Source: Providencia zhijiangensis (lineage in GTDB: Bacteria > Pseudomonadota > Gammaproteobacteria > Enterobacterales > Enterobacteriaceae). Taken from it: a stretch of 64,000 bases of DNA. Both the position numbers and the translations under genes were made by a program. The stretch lies in NCBI RefSeq assembly GCF_030315915.2, contig NZ_CP135990.1, positions 3,658,001 through 3,722,000 on the forward strand, given 5' to 3'. How positions within the stretch are numbered: the stretch's first letter is position 1; each line of letters starts with the position of its first letter. Below, piece by piece: positions 1 to 10,844 of the stretch. The notes beneath the pieces were generated by a model that worked only from the letters and a program-made list of their open reading frames with translations, was not told the origin of the DNA and did no database searches.

Positions 1-115
1 AATCAGACTTTCTTTTAAAGAACTTTATTCTGTTTTATTTTTATGCTTATATGAAAATATAAGATTATTGATCATTCCTAGTAATAACATCTCAATTATT
101 GAGGAGATTCGTTGT

Positions 116-1516
116 ATGAATAATAAATCAGTATCTTCAAAATATAGTGAATTAGATGATATTTATGCTTCATTTGATTTATCCCAATCCTTACCAAAAA
201 CGAAATTCCCAATCAAAGAAAGCGACCCGAGAAATGTATTTAGTGCAGTTCGTGATGAGCTAATGCTAGATGGTAATTCCCGACAAAACTTAGCGACATT
301 TTGCCAAACATGGGTAGATGACGAAATTCGTAGTTTGATGGATCTCTCTATCGACAAAAACATGATTGATAAAGACGAATATCCGCAAACTGCCGAAATT
401 GAAAACCGCTGCGTGCATATGCTCGCTGATTTATGGAACTCTCCTGACGCGCTCAACACATTAGGCTGCTCAACGATTGGCTCTTCAGAAGCCGCAATGT
501 TAGGGGGGCTGGCGTTAAAATGGCAATGGCGTAAAAAACAAGCAGCCAAAGGAAAACCAACCGATAAACCTAACTTAATCTGTGGTCCTGTCCAGATTTG
601 TTGGCATAAATTTGCCCGTTATTTTGATGTCGAACTGCGTGAAATTCCGCTCGAAGGCGACCGCCTGATCATGAGCCCAGAAGAAGTTATCAAACGCGTT
701 GATGAAAATACTATCGGCGTCGTTCCAACTCTAGGCGTGACGTTCACTTGCCAATACGAACCCGTGAAAGCTGTTCATGATGCATTGGATAAACTGCAAA
801 AAGAAACGGGCTTAGACATTCCTATCCACGTGGATGGTGCAAGTGGTGGTTTCCTCGCGCCTTTCTGTGCGCCTACACTGGAATGGGATTTCCGTTTACC
901 TCGCGTTAAATCCATCAACGCATCTGGACACAAATTTGGTTTAGCGCCATTAGGCGCTGGTTGGGTAATTTGGCGTGAAGCAAAAGATCTCCCAGAAGAG
1001 CTCATTTTCAATGTGAACTACCTTGGCGGTAACATGCCAACCTTCGCATTAAACTTCTCTCGTCCGGGTGGACAAATCATTGCACAGTATTACAACTTCC
1101 TGCGTCTTGGTCGCGAAGGATACGCCAAAATTCATAATGCCTGCTATGCCACCGCTCAATACCTTGCCCGTGAAATTGAAAAACTGGGCCCATTTGAGAT
1201 GATTTTTGATGGCGATAGTGCCAAAGGTATCCCAGCACTGGCATGGAAATTAAAAGACGGTGCGAAAACCAGTAACTACTCTTTATATGATATTGCAGAC
1301 AAACTACGTAGCCGCGGCTGGCAAGTCCCCGCTTACTCAATGCCTGCAAACCGTGAAGATCTGGTGATCCAGCGTATTTTAGTCCGTCACGGTGTCAGCC
1401 TCGACCTCGCCTCATTACTCATCGAAGACTTCAAACGCACCCTCGAATATTTCGAGAAACACCCTGTCAGTACACCACTTTCTGAAGAAGAAAGCGGCGG
1501 TTTCAATCACAGCTAA
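116..1516 (+). CDS. gadB: Glutamate decarboxylase, acid resistance
   Basis: PLP-dependent decarboxylase that converts glutamate to GABA and consumes a cytoplasmic proton at low pH. The protein is 466 residues, the same length as E. coli GadB. The PLP lysine lies in the ASGHKFG motif (about K273). The C terminus ends FNHS, with His at position 465, the residue that in E. coli GadB shuts the active site at neutral pH. A longer reading from a TTG at 68 is possible, but the ATG at 116 has a GAGGAG ribosome site at 101-106 and matches the family N terminus. It is followed 77 bases later by gadC, so the two form the glutamate acid-resistance pair. The identification is strong. Confidence 0.96.
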   Translation: MNNKSVSSKYSELDDIYASFDLSQSLPKTKFPIKESDPRNVFSAVRDELMLDGNSRQNLATFCQTWVDDEIRSLMDLSIDKNMIDKDEYPQTAEIENRCVHMLADLWNSPDALNTLGCSTIGSSEAAMLGGLALKWQWRKKQAAKGKPTDKPNLICGPVQICWHKFARYFDVELREIPLEGDRLIMSPEEVIKRVDENTIGVVPTLGVTFTCQYEPVKAVHDALDKLQKETGLDIPIHVDGASGGFLAPFCAPTLEWDFRLPRVKSINASGHKFGLAPLGAGWVIWREAKDLPEELIFNVNYLGGNMPTFALNFSRPGGQIIAQYYNFLRLGREGYAKIHNACYATAQYLAREIEKLGPFEMIFDGDSAKGIPALAWKLKDGAKTSNYSLYDIADKLRSRGWQVPAYSMPANREDLVIQRILVRHGVSLDLASLLIEDFKRTLEYFEKHPVSTPLSEEESGGFNHS

Positions 1517-1533
1517 TCCTTAGTCGTTTATCC

Positions 1534-1561
1534 AGTCGGCGTATTCATTTATGCGCCGACT
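1534..1561 (+). other. Intercistronic hairpin between gadB and gadC
   Basis: An 8-bp inverted repeat (AGTCGGCG / CGCCGACT) with a 12-base loop lies in the gap between the two genes. It has no T tract, so it looks like an mRNA-processing or stability element rather than a full terminator. Confidence 0.5.
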
Positions 1562-1593
1562 GACTTCGTAAAACATATGACAGGAGAATAGGC

Positions 1594-3132
1594 ATGGCGA
1601 CGTCAACAACAGCTCCAGCCGCAAAACAACTCACCTTGTTAGGTTTTTTTGCGATCACCGCGTCTATGGTGATGGCGGTCTATGAATATCCGACATTCGC
1701 CACATCGGGTTTCAGTTTAGTTTTCTTTTTACTCTTAGGGGGATTGCTATGGTTTATCCCCGTAGCCTTATGTGCTGCCGAAATGGCTACCGTTGAAGGC
1801 TGGGAAGAAGGGGGAATTTTCGCGTGGGTTTCCAACACATTGGGAGAGCGTTGGGGATTTGCGGCGATTTCATTTGGTTATTTACAAATTGCGATAGGCT
1901 TTATTCCGATGCTGTACTTTGTACTCGGCGCCCTATCCTACATATTAAATTGGCCAGAGCTCAATACCGATCCCGTCACCAAAACTATCGGTGCTCTGGT
2001 AATTTTATGGGTTCTCGCCTTTACCCAATTTGGGGGAACCAAATATACAGCAAGTATCGCAAAAGTCGGTTTCTTTGCTGGGATTTTATTACCGGCTTTA
2101 ATTCTCGTTGGGCTAGCGATTAGCTACTTGGCAAGTGGTGCCCCTTTAGCTATCGAGATGAGCACAAAAACCTTTATTCCTGACTTCACTCAAATCGGCA
2201 CATTAGTGGTCTTTGTTGCCTTTATTCTCAGTTACATGGGTGTTGAAGCCTCAGCAACCCACGTCAACGAAATGAAAAACCCTGGTCGAGATTATCCTGC
2301 GGCAATGTTTTTACTGATGATTGCGGCGATTTGCTTAAGCTCTATTGGTGGTTTATCGGTTGCTGCCGTGATCCCTAACAGCGAAATCAACCTGTCTGCG
2401 GGTGTGGTACAAACCTTTGAAGTTCTCGTTAGCCACTTTAATTCCACCTTAGAGTGGGCAGTACGGATTATTGCTGCGTTGCTGTTACTCGGCGTATTAG
2501 CGGAAATTGCCTCTTGGATTGTAGGGCCTTCCCGTGGGATGTATGTCGCTGCACAAAAAGGAATTCTGCCGAAAAGCTTTGCCAAAGTGAATAAAAACGG
2601 CGTACCAGTCACGTTAGTCATTTCCCAATTACTGATCACCACGGTGGCGATTATTGTCCTCACCAACACAGGCGGCGGCGGGAATATGTCCTTCCTGATA
2701 GCGCTGGCATTAACTGTTGTTATTTATCTGTGTAGCTACTTTATGCTGTTCCTCGGTTATATGCATTTAGTCTGCAAACAATCAGATAAAAAACGGGCAT
2801 TCAACGTACCGGGCGGTAAAGGCTTTAAATTATTAATCGCGTTTGTTGGGTTAGTGATCTCAATTCTGGCATTTGTGGTGTCATTCTTCCCGCCAAGTTC
2901 ATTACCAGGCGGAGCAGATGATACGACTTACGTAACGCTGCTAGCGGTCAGTTTTGTGATTATCTTCCTGCTACCTTTTGTGATTTATGCATTCCACAAT
3001 AAAGCCGGAAAATCCACCAACGTCTCCATGGTGCATATCAAAACGCACAATGCCCCAACTAACCATTTCTTTATCCATCCACGGGCGCGTTCGCCTTACC
3101 ATCTGATCCATAATGATCAGAACAAAAAATAA
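1594..3132 (+). CDS. gadC: Glutamate/GABA antiporter
   Basis: Inner-membrane APC-family antiporter that imports glutamate and exports the GABA made by GadB. At 512 residues it is the size of E. coli GadC (511) and shows about twelve hydrophobic segments. The last 30 or so residues are polar and rich in His and Asn (HIKTHNAP, then [17 protein letters not shown]). This corresponds to the C-terminal plug that closes the E. coli transporter at neutral pH. The start has an AGGAG site (CAGGAGAATAGGC ATG). It is co-oriented with gadB and ends just before a strong terminator. Confidence 0.96.
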   Translation: MATSTTAPAAKQLTLLGFFAITASMVMAVYEYPTFATSGFSLVFFLLLGGLLWFIPVALCAAEMATVEGWEEGGIFAWVSNTLGERWGFAAISFGYLQIAIGFIPMLYFVLGALSYILNWPELNTDPVTKTIGALVILWVLAFTQFGGTKYTASIAKVGFFAGILLPALILVGLAISYLASGAPLAIEMSTKTFIPDFTQIGTLVVFVAFILSYMGVEASATHVNEMKNPGRDYPAAMFLLMIAAICLSSIGGLSVAAVIPNSEINLSAGVVQTFEVLVSHFNSTLEWAVRIIAALLLLGVLAEIASWIVGPSRGMYVAAQKGILPKSFAKVNKNGVPVTLVISQLLITTVAIIVLTNTGGGGNMSFLIALALTVVIYLCSYFMLFLGYMHLVCKQSDKKRAFNVPGGKGFKLLIAFVGLVISILAFVVSFFPPSSLPGGADDTTYVTLLAVSFVIIFLLPFVIYAFHNKAGKSTNVSMVHIKTHNAPTNHFFIHPRARSPYHLIHNDQNKK

Positions 3133-3148
3133 CGTTCAACCATAAACG

Positions 3149-3176
3149 AAAAAGGCTGCCAATTGGCAGCCTTTTT
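3149..3176. terminator. Bidirectional terminator between gadC and ppc
   Basis: A GC-rich stem (AAAAGGCTGCC / GGCAGCCTTTT, loop AATT) is flanked by A and T runs, so it can stop gadC on the plus strand and ppc on the minus strand. Confidence 0.9.
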
Positions 3177-3194
3177 ACTGACAGAAACTAATCG

Positions 3195-5834
3195 TTATCC
3201 GGTATTACGCATACCCGCCGCAACACCAGCAATGGTCACCATCAACGCTTGCTCCACACGTGGGTCTGGATGCTCTTGTTGACGAGAACGTTGGAGCAAT
3301 TCGGCTTGAAGAACGTTCAGTGGGTCAGTATAGACGTTACGTAGCGCGATAGATTCTGCAATCCACGGTAAATCCGCCATCAACGCTTCATCTTTAGAAA
3401 CAGCTAAAACACTCTTAATATCTTCAGATAACTGGTCACGCAGCTTTTGTCCCAGAGGCCATAAACGTTTTTCAACGAGGCAATGGTCATAGTATTCCGC
3501 CAGCCATAAATCGGCTTTCGCGTACACCATTTCCAGCATCGCAATACGGGTTTTGAAGAATGTCCACTCTTGCCACATTTCATCCAGTACCGCTTGCTTG
3601 CCTTCTTTTTCGATAACATGTTTCAGCGCCGCACCTGCCCCTAACCACGCGGGCAACATCAAGCGGTTTTGTGTCCACGCAAAAATCCAAGGGATAGCGC
3701 GAAGGGTTTCAACGCCCCCAGTAGGACGACGTTTTGCAGGGCGAGAACCTAATGGCAATTTACCCAGCTCTAACTCTGGGGTCGCCGCACGGAAATACGG
3801 GACAAAGTCAGGCTGTTCACGCACATAATCGCGATACATCGCGCAAGACACATCAGACAGCGAATTCATCACCGCCTTCCACTCTTCTTTCGGCTCTGGC
3901 GGTGGCAGTAAGTTAGCTTCAAGGATAGCGCTCGCATACATGGCTAAGCTGCTAATGGTCACTTGCGGGAGACCAAACTTAAAGCGGATCATCTCGCCTT
4001 GTTCCGTCACACGCAGTCCGCCTTTTAAGCTTCCCGGTGGTTGGGAAAGTAGTGCAGAGTGTGCCGGAGCACCACCGCGGCCAATGGTGCCGCCACGCCC
4101 ATGGAACAGTGTCAGTTTTACGCCTTCTTTATCGCACAACTTAATCAGGGCATCTTGTGCACGATACTGCGCCCATGATGCCGCCATCACACCCGCATCT
4201 TTTGCAGAGTCCGAGTAACCAATCATCACCATTTGGCGATCATCAATCAGCTCACGATACCACTCAATGCTGAGCAACTTAGTCATCACGCTTTCGGCGT
4301 TATTTAAGTCTTCAAGGGTTTCGAACAGTGGCGCAACCGGCAATTTAATCGAAGCACCCGCTTCTTTTAGCAGGAGTTTGACGGCTAAAACGTCGGATGG
4401 CACTTTCGCCATCGAAATCACGTAAGCGGCGATAGAGTCATTCTTCGCTTTAGCGATAACGCGGCAAGTTTCGAACACTTCTTGCGTTTCAGCTGTCGGT
4501 TGCCAGTCTTGTGGGATCAGCGGACGACGAGATTGCAGCTCAGTCAGTAAGAAATCTTGTTTCTCTTGTTCTGACCAATCGCCATAGTTACCCAGTCCCA
4601 AATATTCTGTCAGTTCAGACAGCGCATCTGTATGGCGAGTGCTTTCTTGGCGCACATCGATACGCACCAATTGCAGACCAAAGCTGCGAATACGGCGCAG
4701 CGTATCTAACAGTGAACCATTAGCAATAATGCTCATATTACAAGCAACTAGCGATTGGTAGCAGGTATACAGCGGATCCCACAGTTGCGCGTTATCCGTC
4801 AGTAAATCCGCTGGTGGCAGAACTTGCTCGCCTTTCACTCGGCGCTCTAAATATTCCAATGTAGAGAACAGTTGGCTACGCAGATTTTTGGCAATTTGGC
4901 GATATGGCTCATCCACATCATCGCCGCCCGCCAGCGCACGTAGTTCTGGCGTCGCTTCCGTCATAGAAAGCTCCGACACCAAGACCTGAATATCTTTCAA
5001 GAATAAATCGGCAGCTTTCCAACGGCTTAATAATAGAACGTGGCGAGTCACTTCCGCGGTCACATTCGGGTTGCCATCACGGTCGCCCCCCATCCATGAC
5101 GTAAAGCGGATTGGGTTGGCTTCGACAGGTAATTCAGCCCCAATGGACTCTTCGAGCTGTTCATTGAATTCCCGTAAAAATGCCGGAACCCCTTCCCACA
5201 ATGAGTTTTCAACAACCGCAAAGCCCCATTTGGCTTCATCGATTGGCGTAGGGCGAATTTTACGAATTTCATCGGTATGCCAAGATTGCGCCACCAATTG
5301 ACGTAAGCGACGCATAATATTGTTGCGTTCGTAATCCGCTAAATCATCATGGTCGAGCTGGGATAAACAGGTGTTCACCTCAACCAGTTTGTGAATTAAG
5401 GTGCGGCGGGCGATTTCGGTTGGATGGGCAGTCAGTACCAGCTCAATAGAGAGCTCTTCAACGGCTTTTTGAATATCACCGTGGCTAAAATCATGCTCTT
5501 TTAAACGCCCAAATAATTTCTGTAGGGCAACAGGGTTACTCGCCGCTTCACCGTGGGGAGAAATACTGTGGTATTGCTCTGCCACGTTGGTTAAGTTTAA
5601 GAATTGGTTGAATGCCCTCGCAACGGGTAATAGCTCATCGTTGGTGAGTGTTTGCAAAGTCATTAATAATTTTTGGCGCTGAACTTCATTACCTGCGCGG
5701 GAGGATTTGGATAACTTGCGAATAGATTCGACTTTATCGAGGATATCTTCACCAAGAGCGTCTTTGATGGTATCACCGAGTAGCTTACCCAACATACTGA
5801 CATTACTGCGCATTGCGGAATATTGCTGATTCAT
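3195..5834 (-). CDS. ppc: Phosphoenolpyruvate carboxylase
   Basis: Carboxylates PEP to oxaloacetate, the main anaplerotic reaction feeding the TCA cycle. The protein is 879 residues and follows E. coli Ppc along its length. It has the catalytic His in VLTAHPTE, the [14 protein letters not shown] block, the glycine-rich [12 protein letters not shown] loop and the conserved C terminus MRNTG. An upstream in-frame start would add 12 residues not seen in the family. The ATG at 5834 begins [16 protein letters not shown] like E. coli and follows an AGGAGT site. In E. coli ppc lies near argE and metL-metF, so this neighbourhood is only partly rearranged. Confidence 0.98.
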   Translation of the reverse strand: MNQQYSAMRSNVSMLGKLLGDTIKDALGEDILDKVESIRKLSKSSRAGNEVQRQKLLMTLQTLTNDELLPVARAFNQFLNLTNVAEQYHSISPHGEAASNPVALQKLFGRLKEHDFSHGDIQKAVEELSIELVLTAHPTEIARRTLIHKLVEVNTCLSQLDHDDLADYERNNIMRRLRQLVAQSWHTDEIRKIRPTPIDEAKWGFAVVENSLWEGVPAFLREFNEQLEESIGAELPVEANPIRFTSWMGGDRDGNPNVTAEVTRHVLLLSRWKAADLFLKDIQVLVSELSMTEATPELRALAGGDDVDEPYRQIAKNLRSQLFSTLEYLERRVKGEQVLPPADLLTDNAQLWDPLYTCYQSLVACNMSIIANGSLLDTLRRIRSFGLQLVRIDVRQESTRHTDALSELTEYLGLGNYGDWSEQEKQDFLLTELQSRRPLIPQDWQPTAETQEVFETCRVIAKAKNDSIAAYVISMAKVPSDVLAVKLLLKEAGASIKLPVAPLFETLEDLNNAESVMTKLLSIEWYRELIDDRQMVMIGYSDSAKDAGVMAASWAQYRAQDALIKLCDKEGVKLTLFHGRGGTIGRGGAPAHSALLSQPPGSLKGGLRVTEQGEMIRFKFGLPQVTISSLAMYASAILEANLLPPPEPKEEWKAVMNSLSDVSCAMYRDYVREQPDFVPYFRAATPELELGKLPLGSRPAKRRPTGGVETLRAIPWIFAWTQNRLMLPAWLGAGAALKHVIEKEGKQAVLDEMWQEWTFFKTRIAMLEMVYAKADLWLAEYYDHCLVEKRLWPLGQKLRDQLSEDIKSVLAVSKDEALMADLPWIAESIALRNVYTDPLNVLQAELLQRSRQQEHPDPRVEQALMVTIAGVAAGMRNTG

Positions 5835-6161
5835 GGGACTCCTGATCTTGTGCTGTTGGCAGGATGCCACCCCGCTTCTCGTGAACGGTTAACAAACTGC
5901 GCTGGATTTCCTGTAATAAAATTTCAGTCGGCTAGAATTATGTTTTGTGATGCAGACCGCGAATTTCACCCTGTACCCTATATTCATATCAGAAAAAAAG
6001 CGCTTTGGGTGATTTTTCTGAAATTTAATTACAGCACTATTTTTATTAATTTTTCTTATTTAAGTATTGCGTCAGCGCAATCTATCGTCGATTCAGCACT
6101 TTTAAGTCATGAATCTTATTTAAGAATAAAATAGGAATGGGAAAATTTGAGAAATGAAGAG
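5835..6161. other. Intergenic region upstream of ppc
   Basis: 327 bases between the ppc start and the metL terminator. It should contain the ppc promoter, but I see no clear -35/-10 pair or operator. An open frame across it on the plus strand has no homology that I recognise and runs antisense into ppc, so I do not call it a gene. Confidence 0.5.
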
Positions 6162-6190
6162 AACGCACGAGTTTATCTACCCCGTGCGTT
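6162..6190 (-). terminator. metBL operon terminator
   Basis: Perfect 8-bp stem (AACGCACG / CGTGCGTT) starting seven bases past the metL stop on the minus strand and followed by a T-rich but interrupted tail. It is the likely intrinsic terminator of the metBL transcript. Confidence 0.7.
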
Positions 6191-6197
6191 GCTGATT

Positions 6198-8639
6198 TTA
6201 TAAAAGCTGAGAAAGTCGATTCAAGTCAGATTGGATAGCGCCAGCGGTCACATCGCGACCTGCTCCCGGTCCGCGGATCACCAATGGGTTATCACGATAC
6301 CAACGGCTTTCAATGGCAAAAACGTTATCCCCCGGTAATAAAGAGGCTAACGGATGCTCAGGTTTAACCGCCTCGACACCCACTTTTGCTTTACCTTTCA
6401 CCGCATCAAACCGCGCTACATAACGTAGCACTAATCCTAGCTCCTTCGCGGCTTCTAAGCGCTGCTGCATCTGATCGTTAATCACGGCGCTATTTTCAAA
6501 GAATTCATCCAGTGAGCCCGTTTCCGCTTGCGCTGGCACTAATGATTCCACGCGCACGTCATCCGGTTCGATATCATAGCCCGCTTCTCGCGCTAGAATA
6601 ATGAGCTTGCGCATCACATCTTGCCCAGATAAATCGATGCGAGGATCCGGTTCTGTTAATCCTTGCTGCCAAGCTTGCTCGACAAGCTCACTGAAAGGCA
6701 CAGAGCCATCAAATTGCAAGAATAGCCACGATAATGTGCCGGAGAAGATCCCACTGATCGCCAGAATCGCGTCACCACTTTCTTTGAGATCGCGCACGGC
6801 GTAGTTGATCGGCAACCCCGCGCCGACGGTCGCGTTGTAGAGCCAATGGCGCCCCGTCTTCGCAAACGCATCACGAATATCACGGTATTGCTGAGTAGGC
6901 GCCGCCCCTGCAAGTTTGTTTGCACTGATAACGTGGAAACCATAGCTCGCAAAATCCACATAACTATTGGCGAGCTCGCCGCTGGCGGTGACATCCAACA
7001 CAATCAGGTCATCATAAGGGTGCGCTCGCATCCATAAAAACAGATTATCGTCTTGGTGCTCAACTGCTTCGTCATCAAAGAAGGCTAATGCGCGGCTTGG
7101 GTCGATACCTTGGTAATTCAATAAACTGCGGCGGCTATCTACCACGCCCGCCAAGACAAAATCAAAGTCACTGCGAGCAGAAATATTTTGCTGCTCGACC
7201 GAAAACAGCTCTAACCAACGAGCGCCAATATTACCTTTACCAAACAACACTAAGCCAATGCGCTTTTCGGCACGGAATAAGCTTTGGTGCATGCCTTGAA
7301 TAATATGCTCAGTTTGATTAGTACGCAGTACCGCGACTAAGCTAATGCCATCTTCTGAGTGCCAGATAAACTCAACCGGCTGCCCTTTGAGTTCTTCATA
7401 AAAGCGGTGGCTGTGCAGCGGTTTTTTACACACACCAGCACCAACCAGAGCCACCAGTGAAAAACCTTCACGTAATGAAAGAGACCCCGGCAATGCCGCT
7501 TCTTCCAACACATTCAATGCACTTTCGACCACTTCCGAGGTGTAGCACAGTTGCAAGATAGCGCGATCATGGTGAACACCTCGCGCCAGAGGGCGAAGTT
7601 GTACGCGTTTTAATAATAAATCCACATCCTTGCAGATTTGGTTAAAATCGCGCCCTGCGGCAATTCGCAGCTCAATTAAGCACACATCGTTATGGCTGGT
7701 GACAATTTTTGCCCCTGTACCCGACGCTAATACACGCTCAATTTTGGTGGAGCCTTGTTCCGGTTGGTAGCTACAGCGCAGCTGCAAATCAATGTTGCTG
7801 ACAGAAACCGGCTGCAAAGTACGCGTATGTAAGACAGGTGCGGCAAGGCGTGCCAATTCACTGGCTTCATCTAACCGCAACAATGGTAGCAAGCACGCAT
7901 CTTTTACTTTGCGAGGATCCGCGCTGTATACCCCGGCCACGTCACTCCAAATGGTGACTTTGCCGACATCAGCTAATGCCCCAACTTGGGTAGCCGAATA
8001 GTCGCTGCCGTTACGCCCCAATAAGACGGTTTCACCTTTTTGGTTGCGGGAGATAAACCCTGTGACCACAAGGCGGCGCTGGGGATGTTGCACCAATAAT
8101 TGCTGTAAGAGATGGCGGGATTGAACCTCATCCACCTGTGGTTGCGCGGCTCTTTCTGCGCGCAAAAATGCACGTGCATCTAACCAAGCGCTTGCCATAT
8201 CAAACTGTTCAAGCACGGCGGACATTAAACGTGCTGACCAGATTTCACCGTGCCCCACGACTTCTGCGTAAGTGGCATCATTGATAGGTTTATCCAGTAG
8301 CCCGCTGAGGCGTTCTAAATCCGCAACAAATAGCTGATTGAGCTCATCGGCCTTCTCTTCAGGAAGTAGGCCGCTAATCAAATCTTGCTGGTAGCGGCGT
8401 AGCGCTTGCTGTACTTGATGGGCAGAAATACGATCACTCTGGCTCAGTTTAAGCCAACTTATCAGCTGGTTTGTGGTACTCCCTGCCGCAGAAACAACCA
8501 TTAAATCGCCGGGTTGGCTGTAGTTCGCCATAATGGTGGCGACACGCTGATAACATTTCACATCAGCTAAACTACTTCCCCCAAACTTATGTAACTGTCG
8601 GTGACAAGGGATCACCTCAAATGCTGTTATTGCACTCAT
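6198..8639 (-). CDS. metL: Bifunctional aspartokinase II / homoserine dehydrogenase II
   Basis: Two-domain enzyme of 813 residues that catalyses the first and third steps from aspartate toward methionine. The N-terminal aspartokinase opens with KFGGSSLADVKCY. The C-terminal homoserine dehydrogenase has the NAD(P)-binding block GLVLFGKGNIGARWLELF and the substrate motif VISANKLAG. Conservation with E. coli MetL runs to the last residues. The TTG one codon upstream is less likely than the ATG at 8639, which follows a CGGAGT site. It lies 17 bases after metB, forming the metBL operon. Expression is expected to be repressed by MetJ from the operator upstream of metB. Confidence 0.98.
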   Translation of the reverse strand: MSAITAFEVIPCHRQLHKFGGSSLADVKCYQRVATIMANYSQPGDLMVVSAAGSTTNQLISWLKLSQSDRISAHQVQQALRRYQQDLISGLLPEEKADELNQLFVADLERLSGLLDKPINDATYAEVVGHGEIWSARLMSAVLEQFDMASAWLDARAFLRAERAAQPQVDEVQSRHLLQQLLVQHPQRRLVVTGFISRNQKGETVLLGRNGSDYSATQVGALADVGKVTIWSDVAGVYSADPRKVKDACLLPLLRLDEASELARLAAPVLHTRTLQPVSVSNIDLQLRCSYQPEQGSTKIERVLASGTGAKIVTSHNDVCLIELRIAAGRDFNQICKDVDLLLKRVQLRPLARGVHHDRAILQLCYTSEVVESALNVLEEAALPGSLSLREGFSLVALVGAGVCKKPLHSHRFYEELKGQPVEFIWHSEDGISLVAVLRTNQTEHIIQGMHQSLFRAEKRIGLVLFGKGNIGARWLELFSVEQQNISARSDFDFVLAGVVDSRRSLLNYQGIDPSRALAFFDDEAVEHQDDNLFLWMRAHPYDDLIVLDVTASGELANSYVDFASYGFHVISANKLAGAAPTQQYRDIRDAFAKTGRHWLYNATVGAGLPINYAVRDLKESGDAILAISGIFSGTLSWLFLQFDGSVPFSELVEQAWQQGLTEPDPRIDLSGQDVMRKLIILAREAGYDIEPDDVRVESLVPAQAETGSLDEFFENSAVINDQMQQRLEAAKELGLVLRYVARFDAVKGKAKVGVEAVKPEHPLASLLPGDNVFAIESRWYRDNPLVIRGPGAGRDVTAGAIQSDLNRLSQLL

Positions 8640-8656
8640 CAAAAACTCCGCTAACG

Positions 8657-9811
8657 TTATGACGCAACCTTAAATGCGTGGCTTAAATCTGCGATAAGAT
8701 CCTGACTATCTTCAAGACCAACTGAAATGCGCAGTAAACTATCAGTAATACCTGCTGCGGCTCGCGCTTCAGGAGACATGCCTGCATGGGTCATGGTCGC
8801 CGTATGGGAAATCAAGGTTTCTACACCACCGAGAGATTCCGCTAATGTAAACAAGCTCAGCGCCTGTAAAAACTGACGAAGTTGCGCTTCATCGCCTGCA
8901 AATTCAAAACTTAACATTGCACCAAAGCCAGATTGTTGCGCGGCGGCAATGTGATGTCCCGGATGATCACTTAAGGCAGGATAATATATTTTCTTCACCA
9001 GCGGCTGAGTTTTAAGATATTTTACGATTTCACCTGCATTATGCTGCTGCTGTTTTATACGAGGCAACAGTGTTCTCATACCTCTGAGTAACAGGTAACT
9101 ATCAAATGCGCCGCCAGTGACACCGATATTATTCGCCCACCACGCTAATTCTAGAGCCCATTTCTCTTCTTTTGCAATCACAGCACCCGCAATAATATCT
9201 GAATGACCATTGAGATATTTTGTACAAGAATGTACAACAAAATCAGCACCTAACGCTAATGGTTGCTGTAATGCGGGGCTTAAAAATGTGTTATCTACCA
9301 CCACCAAAGCCCCTGCTTGGTGCGCAAGCGTCGAAATATGTTGGATATCGTAAATTCTCAGTAACGGGTTGCTTGGGGTTTCGATGAGTACCAGTTTGGG
9401 TTTTCTCGCTAATGCCGCTTGCAACGCAGATTCGTCGCCTTGGTCAACAAATTCAACCTGATAAGCCCCTTTTTGGCTCAAGCTGTTAAATAAGCGGTAG
9501 CTGCCGCCATAACAATCGTGAGGGGCAACGAGTAAATCACCCGGCTGTAATAATACCGTGCATAATAGATGGAGAGCCGACATCCCGCTGTTAGTCATTA
9601 CGGCACCACTTCCGCCTTCTAGCTGTGCCAGTGTTCGCTGCACAATATCTCGCCCAGGATTGCCACGACGGGAGTAGTCATGGGTTCTCGGCTCATTGAA
9701 ATCCGTAAAATTATAGGTGCTAGATAAATAGATGGGAGGAACAACGCAACCAAATTGCGAGTCTTCATTGAGTCCATTATGTATCGCGATAGTGGATGCT
9801 TTGTATGTCAT
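8657..9811 (-). CDS. metB: Cystathionine gamma-synthase
   Basis: PLP enzyme of the Cys/Met metabolism family that condenses O-succinylhomoserine with cysteine to give cystathionine. The 384 residues include YSRRGNPGRD, the PLP-lysine segment HSCTKYLNGHSD and the WWANNIGVTGGAFDSYL signature of MetB. The start at 9811 (MTYKAST) has a GGAGAGA site; a longer reading adds ten residues absent from the family. It is the first gene of the metBL operon and diverges from metJ. Confidence 0.98.
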   Translation of the reverse strand: MTYKASTIAIHNGLNEDSQFGCVVPPIYLSSTYNFTDFNEPRTHDYSRRGNPGRDIVQRTLAQLEGGSGAVMTNSGMSALHLLCTVLLQPGDLLVAPHDCYGGSYRLFNSLSQKGAYQVEFVDQGDESALQAALARKPKLVLIETPSNPLLRIYDIQHISTLAHQAGALVVVDNTFLSPALQQPLALGADFVVHSCTKYLNGHSDIIAGAVIAKEEKWALELAWWANNIGVTGGAFDSYLLLRGMRTLLPRIKQQQHNAGEIVKYLKTQPLVKKIYYPALSDHPGHHIAAAQQSGFGAMLSFEFAGDEAQLRQFLQALSLFTLAESLGGVETLISHTATMTHAGMSPEARAAAGITDSLLRISVGLEDSQDLIADLSHAFKVAS

Positions 9812-9861
9812 GAGTGTCTCTCCAAGTATGGGATAGCTCAAATCATACTCAAAGCAAATTT

Positions 9862-9893
9862 AGCCGTCAACATGTCCAGACGTCTAAACCTCT
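9862..9893. promoter_or_regulatory. Tandem met boxes, MetJ operator
   Basis: Four adjacent 8-bp units resemble the MetJ consensus AGACGTCT: AGCCGTCA, ACATGTCC, AGACGTCT (exact) and AAACCTCT. They lie 50 to 80 bases upstream of metB in the 325-base metB-metJ divergent gap, as in E. coli. MetJ with S-adenosylmethionine should repress metBL from here, and possibly its own gene. I see no other clear element in the gap. Confidence 0.9.
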
Positions 9894-10136
9894 TTACGTT
9901 TATAACAACTAATGGAATAATCAGCCATAATAATTATGTGCCAATGGATAGTTAGACCACATTACCGGCATATAAAAAGACTTAATTTATTGATTTTAAT
10001 ATGCATTAAATAATAACTTAAGCCCTTTATTCTTAACCCGTATGCTGAGTGTATCTTGAAAAAAATTCATCTTCAGGATCAGGAAACTGACACTCGTATA
10101 TTATTTTATTATCAATGAATATATCCAAGGTATCTC

Positions 10137-10454
10137 ATGGCTGAATGGAACGGTGAATATGTCAGTCCGTATGCTGAACATGGCAAAAAAAGCGAGCAAG
10201 TCAAAAAAATTACAGTATCGATTCCTTTAAAAGTACTGAAAATTTTAACTGATGAACGCACTCGTCGTCAGATCAATAACTTGCGCCACGCGACTAACAG
10301 TGAATTACTGTGCGAAGCCTTTTTACATGCATTTACTGGTCAACCGCTGCCGGATGATGATGATTTGCGTAAAGAACGCAATGATGAGATCCCTGAAGCA
10401 GCAAAAGAAATCATGCGCGAGCTGGGTATTGACCCAGAAACTTGGGAATATTAA
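10137..10454 (+). CDS. metJ: Methionine regulon repressor MetJ
   Basis: Ribbon-helix-helix repressor of 105 residues that binds tandem met boxes with S-adenosylmethionine as corepressor. It is nearly identical to E. coli MetJ. The DNA-contacting beta strand is [20 protein letters not shown], followed by [20 protein letters not shown] and the C terminus [10 protein letters not shown]. It is transcribed divergently from metBL. A hairpin (ACACTCG / CGAGTGT) at 10475-10504 follows the gene but lacks a T tract, so it is only a possible terminator. Confidence 0.99.
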   Translation: MAEWNGEYVSPYAEHGKKSEQVKKITVSIPLKVLKILTDERTRRQINNLRHATNSELLCEAFLHAFTGQPLPDDDDLRKERNDEIPEAAKEIMRELGIDPETWEY

Positions 10455-10844
10455 TCCTTCTGCGTCTTTCTTTAACACTCGGCTTACTGATGTAGGTCGA
10501 GTGTGACTTATCTTAGTCACCTATTTCACCTAAATAGCACTCTTACCCGCTGATCCCCCCATCATTTATTTTCATTATCTTCATGCTGTTAAGCAATTTC
10601 ATTTGTTGCCGATAACCAATATACGCCTTTTGCCATGGATTAATCTTTTGGGCACTTAATCCGTCAGATAAAGCGCGATTTTTCTTTCCTCTAAAGACTA
10701 TTTTTACAGCTAAATGCTTAATTATATTAAAAAACAATAAAGCCTGCTGTATATCAAGTTTTATAGGGATCCTGCATAGATAAATTAAATAGTTATCTAT
10801 ACTCATATTGCGTGATCCGAATACATAGCTAAATGGAATTTATA
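10455..10844. other. Intergenic region metJ to outer-membrane gene
   Basis: 390 AT-rich bases. Apart from the hairpin just after metJ I see no convincing gene. A minus-strand frame at 10543-10806 shows no recognisable domain and no good ribosome site, so it is left out. The promoter of the outer-membrane gene should lie at the right side. Confidence 0.5.

Noticed and set aside
5823..6134. Plus-strand open frame of 103 codons overlapping the ppc start
   Set aside because: Antisense to ppc at its left end, no homology recognised, and low-complexity hydrophobic C terminus typical of chance AT-rich frames.
10543..10806. Minus-strand open frame of 87 codons upstream of the first outer-membrane gene
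   Set aside because: No recognisable domain, no good ribosome site, unusual composition, and it occupies a region expected to hold a promoter.
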